Assembly (NCBI RefSeq): GCF_019320115.1 | Contig: NC_089581.1 | Coordinates: 11,533,707 to 11,597,706 of the forward strand | Length of the DNA stretch: 64,000 nucleotides | Origin: Miscanthus floridulus | Taxonomy: Eukaryota > Streptophyta > Magnoliopsida > Poales > Poaceae | Reading direction: 5' to 3' | Part shown: positions 10,486 to 21,870 of the stretch, one piece after another | How the letters are laid out: each line of letters opens with the position of its first letter | Numbering within the stretch: position 1 is the stretch's first letter | Position numbers and translations under genes: made by a program | Notes under the pieces: generated by a model | What the model was told of the DNA's origin: nothing | The model's input: only the letters and a program-made list of their open reading frames with translations | Database searches by the model: none

Positions 10486-13485
10486 GAGCAGCGGTGGTAT
10501 TTGGAATCTGGTGTCAGCAACCATATGACGGGCTCCAAGGCATCCTTCTTCGAGCTCGATGACGATGTTACCGGTACGGTGAAGTTTGGTGATGGCTCAA
10601 GGGTGGCTATCCAAGGGCGCGGTACCATCATCTTCAGGTGCTAGAATAGGGAGCACCATGCGCTAACGGATGTATATTACATCCTGCAGCTGCGTTCCAG
10701 CATCATCAGCATTGGTCAGCTGGATGAGCACGGTAGCGAGATACTGATCAAGGACAGAGTCCTTAGGATCAGGGACCAGGAGCAACGACTTCTCGCCAAG
10801 GTGAAGAGGTCCCTGAACTAGTTGTACCTGCTCAACCTGAAGGTAGAGCAGCCGGTGTGCCTGGCGGCAAGGCACTCCAAGGAACCGTGGATGTGGCATG
10901 CCCGGTTTGGACATCTCAGCATCGACGCGCTTGGTCAGCTAGAAAAGATGGTCCAAAGGCTACCCCACATCAAGCATGGAGGCGAGCTGTGTGACAGCTG
11001 CCTGGCCAGGAAGCAGAGGAGGCTACCTTTCCCAAAGGCGGCCAGGTATCACACGAACTCTCGAGCTCGTCCATGGCGACCTCTACGGGGCGATCACGCC
11101 TGCTACAAATGGTGGTCGGTGGTACTTCCTCCTGCTCATGGATGATTACAGTTGTTACATGTGGCTGCAACTCCTGATGAGCAAGGACGAAGAGACGGCG
11201 GCGATCAAGAAGTTCAAGATGCGTGCGGAGGCCGAAAGCGACAAGAAGCTCCGCGTGCTGAGGACTAATCGCGGTGGTGAATTCACTTCGTTGGAGTTCA
11301 TTGCATACTGCGTGGATCAGGGTGTGGAGCGACACCACATCGCGTCGTACTCACGACAACAAAATGGCGTGGTGGAGCGACGGAACCAAACGGTGGTCGG
11401 CATGGCCCGATCCATGATGAAGGCCAAAGGCATGCTGGCAAGGTTCTGGGGGAGGCGGTGACTACGGCGGTGTTCATCCTCAACCGCGCTCCAACCAAGG
11501 CCTTGACGGGCAAGACGCCGTTCAAACCTTGGTATGGGTGCAAGCCGAGCATGTCCTTCCTCCAGACATTCAGCTACATCAGCCACGTTAGGAAGACAAA
11601 GCCGAACCTCACCAAGCTGGAGGACAGGAGCACACTGATGTTGTTCCTGGGCTACGTGGAGGATACCAAGGTGTACTGGCTCTACGACCCATGCGGAGAC
11701 AAGGTGCTTGTCTCGCATGACGTCATGTTCGACGAGAAGGTGGCTTGGGAATGGAGCAGTCCGAGTACGGGGAAGCTGGCGGCTTCACCAGCACCTTCGT
11801 CGTCGAGCACTTGGTCATCCATGGTGGTGGAGACGCTGGGGAAGAGGTGTCGAGCACTCCAGCGGTAGAGTCAAGCACTCCTGGGGTAGTGCCGAGCACT
11901 TCGGGAGGGATGTCGAGCACTCCTGGAGGGATGCCGAGCACGCCAGGAGTGGTGCTGGGAGGTTCTATAGTGGTGGCGACCACTCTAAGACGGGTGCCGA
12001 GCACTCCCATGGCGGAGCCAAGATGTGTTGCAGTGGTGCCGACCACTCCAAGACTAAGGCTGGGCACTCCTATAGTGTGGCCGAACACTGCAGGAGTTAT
12101 GATGAGCTGTCTAGAAGTAGTGCCGAGCACTGCAACTAGGGTGCCAAGCACTCAAGGTGCTGTGCCGAGCACTTCGGCGGAACAGGAAACTCCATTGACG
12201 CCGATCGAGTTCACCTCACCTCCAAGTGACATCACTGAGTTCGTGGATGCCTTCCACGAAGGTGAGGAGGTGCGGTTCCGCAGGCTGGATGACATCGTCG
12301 GTGGCACGGGACCCTCAGGACTGGCTGATCGGCTACTCAATGACGTTGAGCTGCTGCTCGTCAATGCAGAGGAACCACCCACATTCGTGCTAGCTGAGCA
12401 CGATGGAAATTGGCGACGGGCGATGCTGGAGGAGATGAAGGCAATCGAGGAAAATGAGACATGGTAGCTCGTTGATCCACCTCTAGGATGTCGTCCGATC
12501 AGCCTGAAGTGGGTGTACAAGGTTAAACAGGACGAGCTCAACGCCATTGTCAAGCACAAGGTGCACCTCGTCACCCAAGGCTTTGTTCAGCACGAGGGCA
12601 TAGACTTCGAGGAGGTATTTGCGCCAGTAGCGTACATGGAGTCGGTCTGTTTGCTACTAGCCTTGGCAGCGGCAAAGGACTGGCGTGTCCATCACTTGGA
12701 CGTTAAATCGGCCTTCCTCAACAGCGAGCTAGCAGAGATGGTCTTCGTTAGGCAACCTCTAGGTTTTGCCATCAAGGGAGAGGAGCACAGGGTGCTCCGA
12801 CTATGCAAGGCGCTCTATGGGCTGTGGCAGGCCTCATGGGCATGGAACGCCAAGCTTGACGCCATGTTGGGCGAGCTTGGGTTTCAGCGGTGTGCAACTG
12901 AACATGCACTCTACATGAGGCGATGGGGGAAGGAGGAGCTCGTCATCGGCGTGTATGTGGATGACTTAATCGTCACCGGTGGGTGCACGGAGGACATCAA
13001 CAGCTTCAAGCACGAGATGGCGGCTCATTTTCGAATGAGCGATCTTGGCGCACTCTCCTACTACCTCAGCATCGAGGTGAGACAGGGGAAGGAGGAACTC
13101 ACGATCGGTCAGAGCGCGTATGCCTCCAAGCTATTGGAGAGGACCGGCATGGCTGAGTACAAGCCATGTGTGACTCCGATGGAGGAGCGGCTGAAGCTAA
13201 CGAAGGCCAGCACCGCAGCGAAGGTGGATGCGACACTCTATCGGAGCATCATCAGTAGTCTGCGCTACCTAGTCCACACAAGGCCAGACATTACGTTCAC
13301 ATCGATGTGAAATTCCACTTCCTTAGGGACTATGTCGATGGAGAGCAGATCATCATCGAGTTTGTCGAAACTGGTCGGCAACTCAAGGACATCCTCACCA
13401 AGCCTCTCGGACATCTTTGACTCACGGAGCTGAAGGAGATGATCGGCATGGAGGGGGTACAAGGGTTAGCAGTAGGATTAGGGAA
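10486..13485 (+). pseudogene. Copia element 1 pol (PR-IN-RT-truncated RH)
   Basis: It follows gag in the same frame. The protease site reads YLESGVSNHM, with Glu (codon 10504-10506) in place of the catalytic Asp. Stops lie at 10642 and 10819. The integrase zinc region is HARFGHLS..C..C. The catalytic core carries HGDLYG, RTNRGGEF with Asn at 11267-11269 in place of the second acidic residue, and NGVVERRN. A PST-rich linker covers about 11830-12180. RT is well kept (RVHHLDVKSAFLNSEL, KALYGLWQASWAW, YVDDLIVTGG at 12954). After RPDITF the frame jumps to the end of RNase H, so most of that domain is deleted at about 13297. Frameshifts occur near 11050, 11455 and 11740. Confidence 0.88.
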
Positions 13486-13489
13486 AGAT

Positions 13490-13969
13490 TGTTAGATAAT
13501 CTACTGCTATCTTGTGTGAACACAGCAAGGGAAGGCGGCGCCGAAAGGCCCCCTGCTGTGATACTATAGCACTGTAGGTGCAGGCACCGCGCGGCTCACC
13601 TGCAGCACTGTAGGCACATGCAGAGGCCGGCACAGAGTCAGCCCTATATGTTATCTAGTCACTGTTGTAGCAGGGCAGCTGTACTATGACTAGATAGATA
13701 GAGTTGTATAAATAGACTACCACGGCAACTCAGTAAAGAGAGTTTAGATTTACCATCTCACAGATAGGGCTTCGGCCAACACTGGTGTCTTGTACTATGT
13801 GTGTATGCTCTATTCTCCCTTCTTCTTCAAGCTCTAGCCATAGTGTGTGGGAACGAACAACGCTTGTTCGTGGTCGGTACGGCTAGTGGGTGCTCGGCAA
13901 TACTAGCGGGTGCTCGGCAAAACTGGTGAGTGGTTCACTCACCCGAGCCGGTGATCCTGTGGGCCAACA
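13490..13969 (+). repeat. 3' LTR of Copia element 1
   Basis: 480 bp, starting TGTTAGATAATC and ending GGGCCAACA. TATA box TATAAATA at 13707-13714. About 19 bp longer than the 5' LTR through one extra copy of a ctcggcaa-containing repeat near 13890-13925. Other differences are scattered substitutions, so the insertion is not recent. Confidence 0.93.
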
Positions 13970-14639
13970 CAGCTTTCGCATGTAAAGACTCATCAAAATG
14001 TTCGTTTGAGTTCACTTGCCATGTCTCCGGTGTCTGTCGTTACTGTGCGGTGGACTCATCAAAATGTAAGGACTCATCACACAAACTAGCAGCTAATAAT
14101 AATGCACGCCGGGTACTAGCACTACTGGATTCAGCTTCTTTACCGAGTGCCTCAAGCACTCGGCAAATGCTGATATACACTCGGCAGTGCTCGGTAAACA
14201 GTTTATCGACAAAGACCTCTTTGCTGAGTGCACTTTATCAGGCACTCAGCAAAGCCTTTGTCGAGTGCTAATCTGACACTCGGCAAAGAAAAGTCGTCGT
14301 GACGGCGAGCGCCACTGTAACGGCAGCTTTGTCGAGTGTCAAGGTCAAGCACTCGGCAAAGGTTGCCGCTTTGCCGAGCATCATTGACTCAGACACTTGG
14401 CAAAGGTGGCCGCTGTGCCGAGTGCCACCGGCAAGACACTCGGCAAACAGGCAACCTTTGCCGAGTGCCTTGCACGTGGCACTCGGCAAATCTATGATTT
14501 TTGCCGAGTGCAATGGCCTTTGCACTCGGCAAAGCATGTTCTCAGGTAGTCACTTTGCCGAGTGTCATGACCATTGCACTCGGCAAAGTGATTGAAAACA
14601 ACCTTTTTATTTGTTTTTTACATCCCATCCAAACAAACA

Positions 14640-14760
14640 GAAGATATATATAACAAACATCACCAACATCACATATATATCATCAACAACACATATATAT
14701 CACCAACACCACATATATATCACAAACGTCACATATATATCACAAACGTCATATGTCTCA
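14640..14760. repeat. Short tandem repeat, about 20-bp unit
   Basis: Imperfect repeats of acatatatatcaccaacaac type, five or so units, within the 3' part of the CACTA element. Confidence 0.7.
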
Positions 14761-15000
14761 CAATATAACACAAATAAGTTCACAAGTAATCCAAGTGCTC
14801 CATCATCTACAACCACAATTGAAAATAGAAGTACCATTAACAACCACAAGTATCATCATCAAGATGGCTAATGAGACTGATTTGGTGAAGGATTCGCTGA
14901 AGCATGAGGATCATTCGATGCTGCTGATTGATTCCGCACAAAGGAGAAGAGATTGCATGTGTGAGACAAGATAAATATATACCATACAAGAATAAAACTT

Positions 15001-17003
15001 TCATACTTCACTAGGTTTGACCGTAAGCATGAACATACAAAATAAAACATTTATACTCATAGGAGTAGAATAGTGAGGAGGTGGAGGTGGAGGTGGAGCG
15101 AATAGCGAAGGTGGTGGAACTACACCCGTAGCGGCGTCAAGACTTTGCATGTACTGAAGAATGTCTGCCATCCTCCGCTGCTCGGCCTCCCGCTTGGCCT
15201 CCACCCTCTCCATGTTCACCTGCATCTGCTCCCGTGTCCTCCTCTCTTGTTTCAGCTGGGCCTACAATATATTCACCCCAATGTTACAATAATGCAAAGG
15301 AAATGTATGAAAAACCAATGAACGATGAATAAACCAGGAATAACCTCGAGTGTCTCCACCTAGTGGTGTGAAGTGTCCTACCGAGGTCGTATGGTCGGGC
15401 TCGTGCTCGTGCTTCTTGCTCGAATCTAGGAGAGACTGGGAGTAGCGGCCGAGTCAATTGCGTCGTCGCCAATCCAGTACCGCCCATGCTTCTTGCCTCC
15501 TCCCACCCTCATGACGACTTCTCCATCAAGGTCCTTAGTGCTCGGATCATACTCTGGCCCATGGACCTCCCTTGCCATCGATGTGTACTCACTGAGACGA
15601 TTGTGGACGGTCGCATTGCTGTACGCCTCGGGCCCGTCCTCTGGATTGTAGTCGACGTCGGACGTCGCCTTGCCCTTGTGGGCCATAGCAAATGCCTTGA
15701 AGATGGAGCAAGGCTGGCCACCATGTGACGTCGACTGCGAGAAAAACAGTAAGATGATTAGAAATCATGCAGAATTGAGCGTTAGAATAAATAAATGAAT
15801 TCGCATACCCATGTTTCTGCGTATCCGCTGAGGCTGCGGGTGCCTTGATGGTGTGCTACACCTAGCATCATCAAACGCTGTTGCCAGCACAAGTTGTGCG
15901 TGTCCTCCCACTCGCGTGAGCACCACTTGTCCAACATCTGTACCCAGCACTGGGGATGTGCGGCGCACCAATAAGGAATCATCTACATGCCATCAAGTAC
16001 ATGACATATCAGAAGATGAAATTAAGCCTACTTAATCTCAAAAGGAATCAGTATTAATGTTTTGTATTTACCTGCATGTATTGGTCCTGGGTCAGGGTCA
16101 TGGTTCTTGCGTCCCTTTTGGTGACCTTCGTTCCAAGGACGGTCCCGTGGTAAGTTATGACAGCCTGGATGCACGCCTCGTAATGCATGTCCATGACCAG
16201 TTTTTTGTAGCATTTGGTAGCCACCTCATCCGCCCTGGCCTCATGTCCGTCCAGGCATCTAAAGAAATCCTGCATACAAACACGATGTATCCATTTATTA
16301 TTTCAAGAATGTCCAATTAATGCGATGTATTGAGCAATGTAGTGCGAGAAAGACTTACCCACTGCTCTTGCTTCACCCGCTCCGCCTTGTTGTTGAATAC
16401 CCTGCGGTCCCAATCTGCAGCATCGGAGGCGGCGGCGTAGTGGTCAAACGAGTAGGCCGGCCCCGTCACTCCGGTGTACTCAACCAGACCAGGGAAGTGC
16501 TCCTTGCACAGAAGACCGAGGATGCCATTGACTTGGCGTGTGTGAGCACCTCCACTCGCCACAATCGTCCAGTTCCTGCCCAAGTGATTAAGAAAAATTA
16601 TTAGTTTCTATTTTGATTTTCAACATATCATATAAAGTAGTGATAACATCTAAAATTACTTACTTTTCCCCCTCGGGTCGAATCAACGGGCGTCTCTCAT
16701 GAGGTATCGGTCGCTGAGGGAGGCTCGCGGGACCTCGCAAGTAGACGCTCGACGAACTAGAGGAAGCAGAACCCCCTGTTGTATTGTGTCCTCCTGCGTG
16801 TCCTCCTGTGCCTCCTCCTACACGTCCTCCTGTGCCTCCTCAGCGTCCTCCTAGGGCACCTGCTCCTCCTCCTCCTCCTCACGCGATGGGACGACAGGCG
16901 ACGGCTCCCTCCTACAGCTGCTCCTCCTCCTACTCTCCTCCGGTGCAGCGGTCGTTGTCCTTTCGTACAAGGACGCTAGCTTCCTCATCCCACCGCCCAC
17001 CAT
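15001..17003 (-). pseudogene. Plant transposase (Ptta/En/Spm, Transposase_24-like), six exons
   Basis: The tnpA-like second gene of grass CACTA elements. ATG at 17003 opens exon 1 (to about 16664). The following exons with GT..AG borders are 16575-16359, 16269-16072, 15982-15809, 15734-15345 and 15261-15001. Recognisable stretches are GGAHTRQVNGILGLLCKEHF (exon 2), KLVMDMHYEACIQAV (exon 3), IPYWCAAHPQCW (exon 4) and AMAHKGKATSDVDYNPEDG (exon 5). The last exon is a charged coiled coil (REAEQRRMADILQYMQ) followed by a proline run. Exon 1 has in-frame TAG codons in its Glu-rich part and exon 5 has a TAG at 15426, so it is probably a pseudogene. The family role, DNA binding to the subterminal repeats, is known from En/Spm and inferred here. 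Confidence 0.82.
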
Positions 17004-17125
17004 CTTTGTTCAATCACCTACAATTAAAAAGAGTAAATCAATAAACACAAAAAAAATAAGAAGTACTTAGAAAGAGATGCAAAATAAACAAAATATAATT
17101 ACAAAATAACATAGTATTACATGTA

Positions 17126-17911
17126 TTAGAAATAATCTTCATGATCGGGATTAGCTGGATCATAAATCTCATCATCACTATCAATCATGTCAAAATAATC
17201 AACACTATCCGAATGAGTAATGTTGCCATTGTCATTGTCTAAATGTAATCGCTCAAGCATTTGTAAGTCCTTCACATTTTGCACCTCATCTCTAGCGTCC
17301 TCTTCAATAACCGTTTCATTGTCTACTTCCATTCCGATTACTTCGGTTAAGTCTATCTCAAACCTTCCTTCTAGTCCATCTTCTTGAAAGAATTCTCCGT
17401 CATATGTGTTTGGGTCTAAGTTGTAATCTTTATCGTTTGGGACAGGCACTTTACCGTGTGGCGATACCCTGTGCACAATATCCCAACCCTTAAGATGCCT
17501 TTTAGTTTGACACGCATATGGGAGATAATAAACTTGCGTGGCCTGTTGGGTCACAATATAGACATCGTCTCCTGGTAAGACGGGATCCTGTTGAATTTCG
17601 ACTAGCCCAAGATTAGAATATGTCTATCTCGTTACTCCAGGATCAAACCAATGTCATTTGAATATGACGGGATTAAAAGGTTTGGAACCATGAAACTTGA
17701 GTTCGTATATTTCTTCAATTCTTCCATAATACTCAACCTCATCAACGCCGGGCATAAAAACTCCGGAACTTGTGGTTCTTCGATTGGGCCGACTCTGCTC
17801 GTAGCTTGTTGTGCGAAAGAGATATCCATTCACGTCATAACCGGAAAATGATCTGACCCTATAGGCAAAGCCATCGGCAACCTGTCTCAACTCGGTACGC
17901 ATAGATATCAT
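17126..17911 (-). pseudogene. DUF4216-like C-terminal fragment of CACTA transposase gene
   Basis: Minus-strand reading gives NGYLFRTTSYEQSRPNRRTT, then YYGRIEEIYELKF, then two stops between about 17650 and 17600, then DDVYIVTQQATQVYYLPYAC and an acidic tail (DSDDEIYDPANPDHEDYF) with a stop at 17126. This arrangement is typical of the region downstream of the transposase domain in grass CACTA elements. The transposase_21 and DUF4218 parts that should precede it are absent between here and the right terminus. Confidence 0.75.
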
Positions 17912-18605
17912 GACAACTTGTGTGAAACCTTCTCACTTTTTTATCACAGCCTCCACATAAGATATCATGACATCTCGACAAGTTTCAAGATTTTCGATCT
18001 TCGTTTGCTTTTTATAGATTTTAAAAAACAACTCGACCGTAAGTTCGTGGTCATGTTTCGTGAACAAGATGTTCGAAATTGGTGGTGTGTTCCAGGGTAC
18101 GGCCTCACATTATACTAAATAACATGAATATCATTTTTCCATTCATTTTTTTCATTATTCGAATGACTAGCAGTTATAATTTGAATTATCCAAGAAAATT
18201 CAATTAAATGAAATAAATGAAAGAAATATAGAAAAAGTCCGAGAAATGTGCCACATTGGAACATGGAGTACCAGGTATTGTACGAGGACTGCAGAAAATG
18301 TTTGGAGGTCAAAAGTGAAAAAAAATGGTTTGCCGAGTGTAAAAAAATGACACTCGGCAAATCAGCGCTTCGCCGAGTGTCAGGAGAAGACACTCGGCAA
18401 ATGGTTAACGGCGGCGGCCCTTTGCCGAGTGTTCTGGTTTGCCAAGTGTCGAGCACTCGGCAAACCTGGTCTTTGCCGAGTGTTATTGTTTGCCGAGTGC
18501 TCAGCCTCTTTGCCGAGTGCCAGTTGTTTGCCGAGTGCTTTCTCTCTGGCACTCGGCAAATAGCCTCTTTGCCGAGCGACAAAGAAACCATCTCCGGTAG
18601 TGTAG

Positions 18606-19480
18606 GGATCACCACCCCTGAAGCTGCATGCCATACCGTTGAACCGAGAAATCATATGACTCTAGTTTGACACTGTGTCACAGAGCGCAGAGCATAGTAG
18701 TAGACTGTCGGAGCTACCACAGACACGACATGCATTTTCCTGATGCTGCTCAATCCCAGCGATCAAAGCTACTAGCATGCTGAAGCACATGTCCCATCCC
18801 ATGCATTGAAGTCCTCCAGTGAGTTCTAGTGGCGACAAATAGCCTCCAGAGAGAATGTATAAAACGAGCATGCAGGCACACAAGAGAAGTGTAGGGCTAT
18901 ATATATGGACACTTGGACAGTGAGGTTCATACCAATAATGTTTAATTTATAGAACACGTTGTTATAGTTTTATGGTTATTTATTGTGAGATAAAAGTACA
19001 GCGCACCACTACAACTTTTAAACCTCACGGCAGTACCAATGGTCCAAGTAATAATTTACATTAGCTACCAACCTAAGATCACATGAACTCACAAAATAGT
19101 TTCAATTCTGAGGATCATGGTGTGGGTCAGTGGTTCGATGCCTCCAACTTCGTTTTTTTATTAACCACACATGTAGCGGACCATATATAGATGCAACTCA
19201 ACCATCGTCGTCTTCTTACCACCATGGATCCATGGTCTCTAAGATACATGTATACATTGGCTTAGGGAGGGAGGACCTCGACATCTACTATTTTATTACA
19301 GGAGCTTTATAAAAAAAACTACCACATTCAATACGAGTCTAAAAGTTGCGAGATATCAATTAAAAACATAGAAGACTAAGGTGTGGGAGGGAGATGAAGG
19401 AACGAAGTAGTTTTATTTGTTGGACAAGAATGAATATATATACGCCTTTGTTTTTCTGAGGTCAAAACGAACTTGACAAC
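18606..19480 (-). repeat. Array unit copy U4
   Basis: Core at 18739-18759. The 5' side of the unit was split by the CACTA element: the sequence resumes exactly after its TSD. Promoter-side blocks follow in the U2/U5 order. A minus-strand frame through the core (18883-18662) reads FSMLVALIAGIEQHQENACR and then SSDSLLLCSALCDTVSN. It is not recognised and is not in the same frame as U2 over the core, which argues against a conserved protein here. Confidence 0.5.
18944..18952 (-). promoter_or_regulatory. TATA-like box of unit U4
   Basis: CTATAAATT on the minus strand, about 190 bp upstream of the core and at the same relative place as CTATAAATA in U5 and U9. Function is inferred from position and conservation only. 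Confidence 0.4.
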
Positions 19481-19499
19481 CTGAGTAGATACATGTAGC

Positions 19500-20130
19500 G
19501 TAAACCTAGGTGTAAGTCTAGCCTGTCTAGATGACGTCTAGATGTTAGTCATGGGTGAATGACTAGTTTAGCCCATAGATTTTGGGCTAGACACTTAGAC
19601 CATCTAGATGGTCAACTCTAGTCAAAGATCGGCTAAACGTGAGGGCTAGATATGCGCTAGACTCTATTAGACAATCGACTAGGTGTCCTATACATAAGTC
19701 TAGGTAATGGGACAACCCAAATCTCGTCCGAGTAGCGCACAAGGAAGCATTCAGCCATCCCCCATGGATTTATGTAGCTTATAATCAAGTTAATTATCAT
19801 ATCATATCATGGTATAGCTAATAATTCAGTTAATTATCATTTCATATTATTTATCTAGCATGTTATAGTAAGAATTGAGAAGCGAGAACTATATTACCAT
19901 CACAATATGCGATTCTCTTGCTTGTTTTGGTTTCTAAATGGTAAATGTTTTCCTACACGTACGGCCGTGTAGACCAATTACACGGCGTGTAAACGTTATA
20001 CTCAGCCTGGTGTGCAGTTTAGCCCATAAACAGTAGGTTACACGTGAGTCCATGTAACGGTCAAAAAGGGTCATACACGGTCATACACGGTCTGAACTGT
20101 CTTGACACGTCTCGTTAGTAGAATGGTTTT
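19500..20130. repeat. Palindrome-rich DNA, probable decayed DNA transposons
   Basis: Two adjacent blocks are full of short inverted motifs: 19510-19710 repeats gtctaga / tctagac words, and 19945-20120 repeats acacggt / ccgtgta words. Both contain a tagcccata block. Subterminal repeats of this kind occur in plant hAT elements, but no clean TIR and TSD pair was found. Confidence 0.35.
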
Positions 20131-21080
20131 GCACGGTGATTTCAGCAAGTAGCAGGACATTTACGCGATAGCAGCCTTCAGGCGGGAGAATGAATTTTCC
20201 AGGCCTAGTCTCCAATGCACCAGCCTATGCCTAGGGGCGTAATCATCTCGTGCGTTTGGCCTTTTCTACTCCCAAATCCATTCACCGACACCTCAATTTT
20301 TAAATCCCGTCACACACACTCCATTGGCTGCTGCATGCCGCATCCTGGTCTTCTAGCACCCCTCATTCTCTATCCATCATTGTCGTCCCTATAAGTGTAA
20401 AAAAAAGGGAGGGCTCGGTATGGCAAGGTGTGTGCTGCCCACCATAGGTTGGTTTGACCGCAAGTATACCTCTATTTTTCTACCTCCTGAGCTTCAATAA
20501 ACACAGGATGCCACTGCTGCAGCTTCTGGTCCGAGCTGATCGAGATGATGAACGCAATAGCAAAGCAAACCGTTGTTGGCCATTGGGTGTATCTTTCCCA
20601 TTGTGACTTGTGCATAGTGGGCCAAATCTTATCCGCTTAATGGACTGAATTCCAGCTTCTTGCGATGCACACGAGAATTATTGAATTCGCAACTGTTCAT
20701 GTTCATCCGCACACAATAGCCATTTTGACTGGGCAGTCACATAGCAACGGTTCGAGTTCTACATAGCAGAAACATGAGCAGGGCGTTTTGACGGCGGAGT
20801 CCGCACTGGAATCCCATGGGCACCTGCCTCCATTCAATGAGTTGTGTCCACCAGCATTGGAGCCTCCAATCTCAGGCGCGCACGATTGCGGCTCCCAGGT
20901 CTGCACATCGCTCAGCTCGCATGGCGCACCGCTTGAGTCTGCGCAGCGCTCGGCACAGGAACTTTTCTTGCACGGCCATTCAGCTTGGGTCATGGAGAAC
21001 GCTCGTCCCATTGTCGTGTAGTCTGCCGCACGGCGAGCCCTTCATATCGTGCTGCGTGACGCGTATGAGAAGATCAAGGA
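20131..21080. other. Interval without a recognised gene
   Basis: Short open frames on both strands occur in GC-rich sequence 20780-21080, none with a recognisable domain. The right part leads into unit copy U5 on its 3' side. Confidence 0.4.
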
Positions 21081-21089
21081 CGCTCCTTA

Positions 21090-21870
21090 CCACCTGCTAC
21101 CCCGAGCACTCCACCACATATAGGATACCCAACAGCCACAATATTCTTATTCCTGATGCCACTCAATCCCAACAAAATATTGTCATGTGTCGCATTGACC
21201 TCCTGTAATGTGTGTTAGTGGTGATAGATTACTTAAGTGAACTGGGAGGATAGATAAAGCATGCAGGCATGCAAGAGAAGTGTAGGACTATATATGGACA
21301 GTGATCGAGGTTCATACCGACAGTATTTATAGAAGGCATCGTTATGAGGGTTATTTACATTGAGATAAAAGTACATCGCACTACTATTTCACACTTATGA
21401 GGGTTACAGTGCTTTTAATCCTCATGGCAAAATTTTACACTTATGAGGGTTACAGTGCTTTTAAACCTCATAGCATAATCCATGTTACAGTGAGCCATGC
21501 AATTTATATCAGCTAACAACCTAAAATTACAACAACTCTCAAAATAGTTTTAATTCTGAGGATCGGTCATGTGGGCCGGCCAGTGGTTCGGTGCGTCTCT
21601 GGACCAGCTTGTCCTAGTGGGCCACAACCGCAGCCAGCGCACATGCACACTTCTTTATATATACAGCTGGCCATATATAGATGCAACTCATCGTCATAGT
21701 AGCAACCATCATCGTCTTGGTTACCCCGAATCTATGGTCTAAGCCACATGTCTACACTGGCCCAAGGAGGGAGGACCTCCACATCTATTTAGTACAATAG
21801 GCTTAAAATAATCTACCACATTCATAGCGAGTATAAAACTTGCGAGATATCAATTACAAAAGGGAATAGG
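21090..21870 (-). repeat. Array unit copy U5
   Basis: Core at 21152-21173, then gtgttagtggtgata, gcatgcaggcatgcaagagaag, tatatggacagtgatcgagg and the promoter block, all in the order seen in U4. Within the promoter a block acacttatgagggttacagtgcttttaa-like is duplicated (about 21392-21466). No open frame of note. Confidence 0.55.
21324..21332 (-). promoter_or_regulatory. TATA box of unit U5
   Basis: CTATAAATA on the minus strand, followed downstream by the conserved leader also seen in U4 and U9. It sits about 150 bp upstream of the core. Confidence 0.45.

Larger units (their letters stand above)
8927..13969 (+). mobile_element. Copia LTR retrotransposon 1 (Ty1/copia), complete but dead
   Basis: A 5043-bp element with TG..CA LTRs (8927-9387 and 13490-13969) and a perfect 5-bp TSD CAGCT (8922-8926, 13970-13974). 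The primer-binding site TGGTATCAGAGC at 9390-9401 matches initiator-Met tRNA. The purine tract is at about 13475-13489. Domain order gag, protease, integrase, RT, RNase H is Copia. Coding capacity is lost through stops, frameshifts, altered catalytic residues and a deletion of most of RNase H. It is homologous to Copia element 2 at 49485-54401. Confidence 0.95.
14120..18602 (-). mobile_element. CACTA (En/Spm) DNA transposon, internally deleted
   Basis: A 4483-bp element with ends CACTACTGGA and, in inverted orientation, CACTACCGGAGA, flanked by the 3-bp TSD TAG (14117-14119, 18603-18605). Both subterminal regions (about 14140-14590 and 18330-18590) are packed with direct and inverted copies of TTTGCCGAGTG, the transposase-binding repeats of grass CACTA elements. 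Coding remnants run right to left: a DUF4216-type fragment, then a Ptta/En-Spm accessory gene. The main TNP2 transposase (transposase_21) is missing, so the element is non-autonomous. It lies inside unit copy U4. Confidence 0.93.

Noticed and set aside
14299..14595. Open frames over the CACTA subterminal region (both strands)
   Set aside because: They arise from the repeated TTTGCCGAGTG words, which lack stops in some frames.
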